This document shows positions 1 through 10,800 of a stretch of DNA of 64,000 nt, one piece after another. The notes below the pieces were generated by a model. The model was not told the DNA's origin and did not search any database. It saw nothing but the letters and a program-made list of their open reading frames with translations. Source of the DNA: Maea johnstoni. Taxonomy: Eukaryota > Annelida > Polychaeta > Spionida > Magelonidae. The stretch spans positions 18,703,289 through 18,767,288 of the forward strand of contig OZ012700.1 in assembly GCA_963942565.1 (NCBI GenBank). The letters run 5' to 3'. The stretch's first letter is position 1. Each line of letters starts with the position of its first letter. A program made the translations under genes and the position numbers.

Positions 1-32
1 CACCCTATTTCCAAATATCGGCTAAGACACTG
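1..32 (+). mobile_element. 3' end of a hAT-type MITE (family B, TIR CAKGGTCTTAGCCAG)
   Basis: The window opens inside a copy of a roughly 310-bp element that recurs below (1744-2058, 59738-60038, 62822-63108). Only the terminal part is present, ending in GGCTAAGACACTG, which is the inverse of the family's start. Full copies elsewhere have 8-bp target duplications, which points to a hAT origin. Confidence 0.6.
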
Positions 33-271
33 GTCAGAGTGCCGCTAGATCCAGACATCTTCTTCTCAACACTATCTATATTATTATGCAGGAGCTGCAA
101 GAAAAGAACAGTAGAAAATACAATTGATGCATTAACTTGAAGTCCTTGCATTTTATGGTCAGAGTGCCGCTAGATCCAGACAGCTTCTTCTCCACACTAT
201 CTATATTATTGTGCATTAGCTGCACCAAAAAAGAACAATAGAAAATACAATTGATGCATTAAACTAATATG
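32..271. repeat. Direct tandem duplication, two 125-bp units
   Basis: Units start at 32 and 157, both with GGTCAGAGTGCCGCTAGATC. They differ at a modest number of sites and both end near the word ATTGATGCATTAA. No coding sense is seen. Confidence 0.75.
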
Positions 272-533
272 AATATCATGATGAGGAAGTATTAACCCAT
301 TTTCCATTGAAGTACACACATCTTGAAAAGAACTCAAAAAATATAAGAGTAATATTTGAAAAATACATGAATACCGATGGTTTAACACCAACAACTTTTG
401 ATTATTTTTTTTCTCAAAAGATTGCTTAATTATAAATATGTTGAAAGCCATAAAAGACAACCCTAAGGAGTTTCCTTGCAACTCAAATACCCATCATATT
501 TACGTTTTAGGAGGCACAACCTATAAACCGTGG

Positions 534-603
534 AGAGTAGGCCACTCCAAACCACAGTAGGTAGGGTTACAGGAAACAAACAATTTGTTTTAAGCCTTAA
601 GGA
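534..603. mobile_element. Fragment of a PIF/Harbinger-type MITE (family D)
   Basis: It contains GGCCACTCC near 540 and ends in ACAGGAAACAAACAATTTG then AAGCC-TTA. This is the terminal inverted repeat shared with 19558-19777 and 47668-47912. It is short and damaged. Confidence 0.45.
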
Positions 604-647
604 GAGATGATGGTTGGATTTTTATTTATATCTCGATTAGCTACAAT

Positions 648-1084
648 TAGTGCTGGGACTCGGCCCAAAAGCATGAAGAGCGCTCGGCAAATCTAGCGAC
701 CAAAACTCGAGTCAATATCGAGTTTTACGGCCACATTGACAAATTCGTAAGGCGAACTATTTAAAACAAAATTGCGCCTCGGCATACGCTGGCACATGCC
801 AGGCACACATATGGTGTACCGCGGCATTGAGAATTGGTGCACCAGAAAATGGCGTAATACGCATCAGACACGGAGACTTAAGAAAACACATTTTATTTCA
901 GGAAATCTGGTGCAAATTGGGGATTTTTGGCCGTCGCAAGGCCACACATGCATCGGAAGCATGTGTTGCTATTAAAATGTCATCAGCTCGTTTTTTCCGA
1001 GCAATCAATTTTTGGACTCGAGCGCTCGGATCGGAGGCCCCAGCGACCGAATGCTCGAGCTTCCGATTACTCGTCCCACCACTA
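648..1084. mobile_element. hAT-type MITE, 437 bp, with 8-bp target duplication
   Basis: The termini are inverted repeats: TAGTGCTGGGACTCGG at the left and, read inverted, TAGTGGTGGGACGAGT at the right. The flanks GCTACAAT (640-647) and GCTCCAAT (1085-1092) match at 7 of 8 bases, as expected for a hAT target duplication. It is more GC-rich than its surroundings. The short reading frames inside show no transposase features, so it is taken as non-autonomous. Confidence 0.7.
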
Positions 1085-1092
1085 GCTCCAAT

Positions 1093-1735
1093 ATTGGAAA
1101 TATCCTATGAATCCTCTTACCCATAATTCCTCTTTTCCTTCCTGTCTTGATGATAGTATTAGGTGGTGTCCCGTGACGCATAGCGTACCCTCAACAGGAT
1201 CTTCAAATGGATGCCGTAGCACCACATTGTCTATTTTAGGTGTCTGTATGAATTCGGCAAACTCCATACTGTTTGTAATCCTAAAATAAGTGAAAGAGAA
1301 AATTTACAAATAATGTCACATCTTGTAATTCTACAATATTAACTTAATTACTTCAACCAATTAATCCCATCATAATAATAGAAAAAGTATTCATGAACCT
1401 GAAGTTCTAACATCATTATTCTTATCGTGTCTTAACTCATTAATCCTAGAGTAATAGAGAAATGGATGTAGAAATCAGCACAAGTATTTTAAACATCACT
1501 ACTGTTAAAATATTGGAATATGAATTGATGATGCCATCAAATATGGTAAGCATAAATGCAATTAAATAAAGTAATTAAGTAAAAACGTATATAACATATA
1601 GTTTTAGGTATCCTTGTTGAGTTATCTTTATAATCAACATCTCTTATTAAAAAGATTGTGATAGATGCTTTTTCCAGCAAGACACTGATTAAAGTCAGGA
1701 ATAGGTTTTTGGCAATGCAGGTAAACACATGACCA
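1093..1735. other. AT-rich intergenic DNA without recognised features
   Basis: I see no gene, RNA gene or clear repeat in this stretch; only short chance reading frames. Confidence 0.5.
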
Positions 1736-1743
1736 CCCCTCTA

Positions 1744-2058
1744 CATGGTCTTAGCCAGCAGGGCGTCTGGGTGCCTTTTTGGACACCCAAACCCTTAAAA
1801 AGAACCCCTCAGGACACCCAAATTTGTTTGTGTGGAATTTCTAAAAATCTCAATCTCAAGCTTAGAATTGAATTTTCTCATCTCCTTACGATTCCCATGA
1901 CATTGTTTAATGATACCATGCCTTATTTTGATGAATTTATATATATGTTTATGGTTGAAATATGAGTATATTGTGATCCCCCTTAAAAGTTTGGACACCC
2001 AAAATTTTACAACTGCCAATTTTAGGCACCCAGTTTCTAAATCCTGGCTAAGACACTG
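1744..2058 (+). mobile_element. Full-length hAT-type MITE, family B
   Basis: It starts CATGGTCTTAGCCAG and ends CTGGCTAAGACACTG. The 8-bp duplication CCCCTCTA lies at 1736-1743 and 2059-2066. Internal sequence contains repeated GGACACCCA words and a conserved TATTTTGATGAAT stretch shared with the other copies. No transposase is present, so it was mobilised in trans if at all. Confidence 0.8.
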
Positions 2059-2066
2059 CCCCTCTA

Positions 2067-4500
2067 TCATGCTAAGTTGACTGTTAACACTAAATCAGCC
2101 TCTAATATATTCTAATATCTTGCTTCATGGTTACAGATTGATAGATAATGGCTGAGCATTCACTTGAAAAGTTTTTCTTCAAACAATTATCAACATTAGA
2201 AAGTATTCCAATTTTCTACCTTCAAGTGATGTAAGGCATTGCCACAGTCTGCAAAAAGTGTTTTGAGAATGGCCAGGGATGTGTATGTAGTCTCTGGTGT
2301 GGCATTTAAACAAATAAGACATTGTGAGTACAGTCAGATGAAAATGTCTTTTAGAAAATATTTAGAGGTTTACTATCGGACAGCTCTCTCTCTCTCTCTC
2401 TCTCTCTCAAATATTTTTTGAGTCCATGCTAAAGATTATTAGCCATACGCCCATACCTGTTGAACCATGAAATACATTTGCACATAAATAAAATGGTTAG
2501 TTAAGTTTAAATGGCTAAAAATCCAGTGTCCATACAGAAAATATTAGTGCTATGTACAATAGCAGCTAGCAAGATTCATAGTTATGATGCCATGCATTTG
2601 TAAATTAAAAAAAGTACTAACTGTTATTCATGAACAAACACTACACATCTACCAATTACATAAGAATATGAAGCTGGTCTGAGATTTTTTCCCAATAAGA
2701 CTGGCTACAGCATTGTATTCTCAGGAAGAAAATACATAGTTCCTAGCATCTCATTGGCTGAGGAGGCTGCTGCACTAGCATTTAAATACTTCTTATACCT
2801 CACAACTGTGAAAAGTACCAGGTCCTAATCCAGCTACAGGCGTGTGAGAAGTTGCCAATGACTTTCAAGAGTAAGTCTGTTATTTTCTACAGGACTCCAA
2901 AGTTTTCTGAATTCACAATGTCTTAATTCGGTGAAGAAAGGGATCACAAACAGCATTCTAATTCCAATACCATACAGTTGAGCGCACTGCAGACACCATA
3001 CTTCTTCAATTCACTTGACTACAACCCAGGAATCCATGTGGAAGCTATATTAGAATTGGAAGATCTCACCCCTAAATTGTAGTATATAGTTAGTTATGTA
3101 ATGATGGAAATCATTTACATGTACTATTACTACCTTTGCAGCTAGAACCTGCATGAGAATGTGAAATTCCCCAGAGATTCAGGAGTAAGACCAGGAACAT
3201 CAAAGAGTTCCCTGTGCAGCAAAAATACACATGGTGACTTGACAGCCAGCATTTAAATAGAAACTGATCGATACACTTACCTTGTTGAACGAACCCCAGA
3301 ATATATTTACCAAAGAATTAACAGCATTGTAATTTATAATATCTTGGGAAACCCTTGAGGATTTCTTAGGAAATCTCAACTACATATGGTTACGGACTTA
3401 GGGCAGCACAGATTTTTTGGAGAGAATTTCAATTGAGCTTCAGCTGTACATAAGATTATCATTTATGAAAAGAGCAGATCTAAGCATCCCATCAGTTGAT
3501 TGTAGGGTTGGGCCCCTTGAGAGAATTTGACTGACTTCAGCAGTTAGACCATCAACATCATGAAAACAACCCTCCCACAAATACATTAATAACATTCTGG
3601 CCTGACAGCCAACATGCACTTCAACTATCTGTCAATTAGATCCTGATTCAATTGAGGGTCTTTGGAATTGAGGAATAGACCCACTGAACCACACATTAGC
3701 GATGGAAACATGCAACAAAGCCGATCATGCCAAGGAGATCAGAGGTACCGTTTCATTGTTAACGATACCAATACCACTGGTACTGTTTCGCCAGTACTGG
3801 TATCGGTATCGTACCGGTATGAAACCCTACTCATATCTGTAACATATTGGGCATGAATATTCCTGATTTTGTGACATTTACTTGAACACCTGACAATATG
3901 TCAAACTTCCCCTCCTTCCAGAGAGCAAGTGGCCTATGGACGACAGCATTTGAGCCATGGCTGATGATGATCACAATACTCAGCCTTGAGGGAAGCATTT
4001 CACACGGAAGAAGAAAAAGGATCAATACTATATACTGCCAGTTACCAGCATGAGTCGACAGAAGCATAGCCACTGCCATACATGTACAATCACTGACAAC
4101 GGGTCCAAGAAATGGTTTGACAGGGGTATCGCTTTCAAACACCTGCAACCAACTGGACCCCTCCCCCCCCAACAAGCACACAGAAATCAATTAACTATAC
4201 ATCTTATCATCTAAAAGGAAAAATGAATTAATGAACAAAAAAATGATGTATAAAATGATATGTTTCTAGTAATTAACTCATGTATTCAAAAACAGTGCTC
4301 TGGTATAACAGAGAAATAAGTCTATCTAGATCTACTGCAAGTTAGTGAGAGAGGCTTCCTAGAAACCTCAACCAGAACTAAAAATGTAGTGGAGGTGTCT
4401 ACAGCTATGACTTAGTCTTACGATAATGGCTTACCAAGCTCCTAAATTACTGCTGACTTAGTTTTCAAATGTTAATGGATCCTTTATAGATTATTTGAAC
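2067..4500. other. Intergenic DNA upstream of ZC2HC1A
   Basis: It holds a (CT)n run at about 2383-2408, a SINE-like fragment at 2832-2870 (GGCGTGTGAGAAGTTGCC) and an imperfect palindrome at about 3736-3832 built on GGTATCG/CGATACC. A 119-codon minus-strand frame at 3831-4190 has no recognisable domain. No gene is supported. Confidence 0.5.
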
Positions 4501-4825
4501 TCACCCAATTTTTTTGAATTGGTTGATAAACTGCTAAAAATACAATTTATTCTCTTTCCAGAAGCAGTCATTAAAAAGCTTGAAATTGGTCGGTGAGAAT
4601 GTCGCTGCGGTCACTGATTGGTCGAAATATCAATATAAATAAATCCTATTCTTATGATTTCTGAAGATCTATAATTATGTTATCATTACAATTGAAAGAT
4701 AAAATATTATCAAGAAAAGTAATTCTCAAAGATTGCTTAAAAGAAAAAGTAAAATATATGATCAAGTGCACCAATCATCGCTCGCCTTTACCTTTTATCC
4801 TGATTGGGTTGCTAGTGAAAACAAG

Positions 4826-4841
4826 ATGGCCGAATACGACG
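4826..4841 (+). CDS. ZC2HC1A: ZC2HC1A exon 1 (candidate start exon)
   Basis: ATG at 4826 in the context AACAAGATGGCC encodes MAEYD and runs into a GTAAAT donor at 4842, leaving phase 1. That is exactly what exon 2, which begins with two bases of a split codon, needs. The joined start MAEYDAFRSDQPSNL resembles the short acidic lead of vertebrate homologues. The word AAGATGGC is a YY1-type element often found at start regions. Only five full codons support it, so another upstream exon is possible. Confidence 0.5.
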
Positions 4842-7800
4842 GTAAATATTTTCTTTCCTTAGAAATCTCAATTTTGTCCCTGTTGTTGAGCACTGTTTAT
4901 CGAGATGTCAGCCCCGCCAATTAGACTATAGTTAAAGGAATGTGTCAACTTTATTGTTCTGTGTATTTTTGGAAGTCCAAACTACATTTTTAAAGGCTAT
5001 AGTAGCATATGCAGGTGCGCGTAGAAATCAACAAACAAACAAGACAGTCAATAAAATGATTTATTGGGGTTTTAATGAGCGTAAGATAATGTCACTATAG
5101 GACATATTCATGATATTGTAAAACAATCTCGAGAAAATGATGGTTAACAACTAGCTTTCTATTTTGTTGGAAAAGTAAGTTTTATACGTGCACCAAAATG
5201 CTTCTATATACATACTTCCATTGATCTTAACTCCTCAAAATGTTGATTTCGCTCATTAGATTAGATGCCCATTGTAAAGGTTGATTGGTTTACACTGAGT
5301 GTAATTAGCGAGTTAGAGCGTGGCTTCTAATACAGTAGCCAGGTATAAAAGGGGGGCTCTAGTCATAGTATTGACTCAGCTACGTCATAAGATATCAGTG
5401 GACAGTGGTCTTTAAGGAGGCTTTCAAACCAAATAAATTAAAAAAAATCCTTTGATGACCCACTTTTTATACATCTTTTGATGTTAGAATTTCTGTTATA
5501 CTCTGGTTTGAAGATATTGTGCTTTGAAGAAGATGTTCTCATCATCATCATCATCATCATCAAATACTGTCGCACTCAGGTTTGAGTATTGTGACAGGCG
5601 CATGTCTAAAAGGTGTTAATGGTTAATATAAAGGGTGGTTAGTTAGAGACAAGCATGTAGAGGAGAAGTGGGAAAGATATTTGGAGAGCTGGTCTGTTGG
5701 GAAGGATACCCTGGTATGCACCAGGTCAGAACAGTCAGTGTTTTTAGTCTTGTTAGGCTTGTTAAGTGGTTAAAATAGATTCTACCTTAATAGATTCTAC
5801 TGACGTCCAGGGTCACCTGACTGAGAGCAGATCTGAACCCGTCAAGAGATTGGATACTGGTAATGTCTTGTGGAAGGGTATTCCAGGCTCGTATAGCAGT
5901 CGGGAAAAAGCTGTACTTGTAGGAGTCTGTTGATGCCTCTATCTGCCTATAGCCGCCTCTGGCCCTACTTCTGGTGTTGTATTGACCCATGATTAGTTGG
6001 GTAGCCGGGATGCAGACCAAGGCGTTGTTTATCTTGTAAAGCATGAGTACCTGAGCTCGGATGCGCCGTTGTATTAATTCATCCCAGCATAGATTTTGCA
6101 GCATGGCTGTCACACTCTCCCTACCATACTTGTGCTCCACAAATCTGGCTGCACGTCTCTGGACCATTTCTAGACTATTAATCGTCTGTTGATGATGCGG
6201 GGCCCAGACGGTTGAGCAGTATTCTAGCTTTGGTCGCACAAGAGTCTGGTAGGCAAGGATCTTTGCTTTCTTACTGGCACCTTTCAAGTTTCTTTTGACG
6301 AAGCCTAAGGTCTTGTTGGCTTTCGCTGCAGTGGTCTTGATGTGATGGTTCCAGGTAAGATTGGAGCTGATGGTAACTCCGAGGTAGGGTGCTGATTCAA
6401 CACATTTCAGGACCTCGCCTTTAAGTGTGTAGTCAGTGCGGGCAACTTTGGTTTTCCGGGCGATGTTCATGGTGTTGCATTTACTGGGGTTGAATGACAT
6501 ACCCCATGTTTCTTCCCATTCGTGGAGGCTATCCAGGTCTTTTTGGAGCGCGATGGAATCAGCGACTGATGTTATTGTCCTGTAGACTATGCTGTCGTCT
6601 GCAAACAACCTGCATTTCGAGTTGATGCATTCGGGCATATCGTTTATGAAGACAAGGAAGAGGATCGGACCCAGAACTGAGCCCTGTGGGACTCCTGATG
6701 TTACCGGAGCCTCGTCTGAAGCCTTGTCATCAACTGCTACACGCTGCACTCTGTCATTCAGGAAAGATCGTATCCATTCTAATGGGAGCCCACGGATGCC
6801 ATAGTAATCCAGCTTGTACAGGAGTTTGCTGTGTGGTACAACGTCGAACGCTTTGCTAAAATCCAGTATAGCCAGGTCGATTTGCACACCCTTAGCTAGG
6901 TGGCGCTGCAGCTCATCGATGAATGTGACAAGCTGTGTCTCACATGAACGCTTAGCTCTGAAGCCATGCTGACTGTCTGATAAGATGTTGTTGACGTCTA
7001 GATGCTCCATTACTGATTTTGCCACGATGTGTTCAAGGAGTTTGCAGCACACGGAGGTAAGGGACACTGGTCGGTAGTTAGCAGCATCATGTTTGTTACC
7101 CTTCTTGAAGATGGGGGTGACAAGTGCATTTTTCCATTGGTGTGGTACTTTGCCTTGTTCGAGTGAGGCTTGGAAAAGAGATGCTAGAGGTTGAGCTAGG
7201 TAGTCAGCCATGTTCTTAAGTAGTATCGGGGAGATCTTGTCCGGGCCACTGGCTTTGTTGGGGTTCAGCCCCTTTAACAGTTTGAGGACACCTTCGGTTG
7301 TGATCGATATATTATCCATCTGCTTAAAGGGACTTTCGCCTTTCGAGGGAGCTGCTTGGGGGTCGTCGCTGGCAAAGACGGAAGAATATTGCTGATTCAG
7401 AATATCAGCTTTACCCTTTGCGTCTGATACCAGGGTACCATTCTTACGCAACGGTGCTACCCCACAGGAATCTTTTTTCTTTGATTTGACGAAGGACCAG
7501 AAGCGTTTAAGTACTGACGATTTGTCACTTGGAGCCGTACTCGATCCGCTGTCCAGGTCAAATATAGAGTCGATGTAAGTCCTGTACGCTGCCCGTTCTT
7601 CTTTTTGAGCCTTGTGGCGAAGATCAAGGAATTGCTGTTTGTGTTTCTCTGACGGAGTTTGTTTCTGTCGCTTGAAGGCCCGGTCACGTTTGTGGAAGAG
7701 GGTCTTCAACTCTGAGGTGACCCATGGTTTCTGATCGTTGGGTCGAGATTGGCGAGCAGGTACAAATTTCTTTACTAGAGATTGGAGGGTAGATTCTAGG

Positions 7801-10800
7801 AAATCCCATTTGTGCTGTATATCGCCAGCCGGTAGAGTCAAACCGTTGAGGTTCTTGGCCATTCCTTCCCAGTCTGCTTTGTGGTATAGGAGTCGGGTGG
7901 TGGGTGACTTCTTGGGTATCGTTGCCCTGGTGTTTAAATCCACAAAGACTATATCGTGGTCTGCCTCCCCTAGGGGGGGGATACAGCCACACTGGTTTAC
8001 CAACGATGGTCTTGTTGTGAAGAATAGGTCGAGTAGGTTGTTCTTCCTCGTAGCACAATCAATGACTTGGGTCAACGAGTGATCATTAACGGCATGTATC
8101 AGTGTCTCGGTCTGACTGATACAGGGGTTTCCTGGTGTAACACTCAAGTTAACCCAGTCAGTATGCGGTAGGTTAAAATCTCCGCCTATCCAGATGTTGC
8201 CATTGTTGTGAGGGTCGATAACTTTTAGGGCCTCGACGAAGTCTTGCATGTAGTTGTCGTCAGCCCAGGGAGGTCGATAGAGGCAGCCCACGGTCACATT
8301 TTGCTGACCCTTCAGATCCAGTTTCACGCAGATGAGTTCGCAGTTTGTATCCAGTTGGATCTCGGAACAGACGAAATCTTGTTTGACTAGGATGAAGACA
8401 CCTCCGCCCCTTGACTTCTCCTTAGATACACGATCGCGACGGAAGACGGTGAAGCCAGGTGGAAAGATTTCCCTGTTTCCGATATCTGGAGTGAGCCAAG
8501 ATTCGGTACCCAGAACAACATCGGGTAAGGTGACATCAACAAAGGTAGCAAATTCTGTGACCTTGTTGCGGATGGAGCAGCAATTCAGGACTGCGACCTT
8601 GAAGTTGTCGACTATCCTATTCCTTTTAGGTTGGTAGATGAGGTGCTGTGGCGATGATGCATCCAGTGGCGAGCCGATTGAGGATGATGGTGAATGCCCC
8701 CCATGGCTTCTTGAACTTGACCACTTGGATGGCGTTGCGAAAGAACCAGGATTTGACATATCTGTGAATGCTGAATGGGCGAGAATGCTATAATGGTTGT
8801 CGTCTGAAGAAACCAGTGGCATATCATACAGGATAGCTGAAAAGTTTGGGTTGTCACACTTCGGGCAGATCCATACTGCACTCGAGTTTGCAAGGTTGTC
8901 GAACACGGAGGTGGACATTTGCAAACAGGGTTTGTGGCTCCATGTATCGCAGCTGTCACAGCAGATCGCGTCCTGGCTGAAGGTCACAGGTAATTCACAG
9001 ACTCCACATGGGTAGATGGTACTATTTTCTGGACCAGGGTTGAGCTCCACATCCCATGATTCGCTGAGAAGGACAAGCGACAGATAGAAGATGCTTGTGT
9101 AGCTGTGAGCCTTGTGTGAGGAAGGGTTCCTTCGCTTCAGGGCAACCATAAACAATGATTTTGACAGACTCGGCCTGATGAATGCAGATCCAGCTCCATT
9201 TGTAACTGTGAGTGCTGCTATTCTGTCCGGTGGCGAGTAATCAGGGCACGAAGTAATAAAGGCGGTAGCAGAGGCAGCTAGACAAAGGCAGATGAGCAGA
9301 TTCATTGTGCAGAAGCAGAAGCAGATTGAAAGACTTACTTGATCGCGGCCGGTGAGCGATAATCGGGTACTAACCGTATGTGTTGACAATATGGCGGGAG
9401 AACTGCTGGGAACTTGCCGTTGTGATCTGTGTCAAAAGTCTGTTTATGTTTCTTGCTTTGTTCAGAAAGTCACTCAGATGTGACCCCTTATGTCATAGAT
9501 AGCAATCATAGTGGTAGAAAGGACGGAAACAAGGTAATTAATAAGTAGTGAAGTGTAGAATAGGTGAAAAATTTGGAGCGAAGAAAATTAGTTGTTGTTA
9601 CAGGCGCATGCGCACACCTTCCCGTTCTGCTTAGTAGACCAAATTTACACTAAACATGATTGTGGTAGATGTACTATGAGCATTACTTGGGTATTAACAC
9701 TCTTGCCCAAGGCCATCTCTTCAAAATTAAACATTCACAATTAAAGGAGAAAACTATTTTTGTCTTTCATTGTTATTCAGTAATGGCCTTTAATGATCTG
9801 TATGTGTTAGCCTATATCTCAATAGAGCTAGCAAGGTGCCTGACTGGGAGCTGGGACTTCGTCAGAATTTAAAAGATGCCTGGCCACGATGGCAATTTCA
9901 AAAGTTCTGCATGTCCAGCTTCTCAGCTACTTCAAATCCATATACCAACTAATATTGATAGGCTATTTGCTGAAAAGGACAATTTACACTTAAGCCATGT
10001 TCTAGAAGCAGGGTCTTAGCCAGGATTTCATAAAAGAGGTTTTCAGCAAACTGTCCATCCAAAAGACAGGCTGGACGATTCCTGGCTAAGTTCTTGCCTA
10101 GAAGATAGTGTGTCAGGAAAATATTACCCCAAAAGAGTCAAAATTGAAAATTCTTCAGAGAAATTCTGCCTGTCCCAAAAGAAGGTTTTCAGGAAACTGT
10201 CTGTCCGTAAGACAGGATGGACAGACCACAACATAAAATGTGAAATGTGACAAAGACCATCATAATTTTTTTTACATCAAATGTTAAGGCCACATTGGGG
10301 TGCCACAGACATTTGTTTGTCTTTCAACCTTTGAGTGGTAGTTAAGATCTATCGTTAAGATATTGTATCATCTTAAAATATCAATATTGGTTCAGATCGT
10401 TTAAAAATTCATGAAAAATAGAGTGGTACTAAGGTTTGCTGTTTATGAGTGCCTCACATGCAAAGAGTGCTACATGTGTAGATCAATGCTGCTCCCCAGA
10501 TCATCAAACTCAATGGCACAGGGTTAGATTGCTGGCCTGAGTGCTGGGAGGCCAAAGTTCAATCCCATGCCGGGACAACTAGAGATTTGAATCCTTTATA
10601 GACTGGGGCTATCACCGAAAACTTTCATTTCTTACTCTTTATTGCCTGTCCCCTAATTAATGGAGAGATTACCTGGAAGAGTTTAGTATATACATTTCAT
10701 GTCATCATTCATGCTATCTGTGTCGTCTACATATACAACTACAGCTCTCCTTCTTATGTGTCTGAGCATTCCCTAAAAAGGAGTTGGCAAACCCCTTATA

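Noticed and set aside
3831-4190. 119-codon minus-strand frame upstream of ZC2HC1A
   Set aside because: No domain, no splice-site framing and no second exon with matching character; it is compatible with chance.
7684-8082. Frames of more than 100 codons antisense or out of frame to the LINE ORF
   Set aside because: They are shadows of the long coding frame at 5787-9389.
5594-9610. ACAGGCGCATG direct repeats as certain target duplications of the LINE
   Set aside because: Only 11 bp, and the (ATG)n run at 5538-5562 is a better 3' terminus; kept only as an alternative in the LINE entry.
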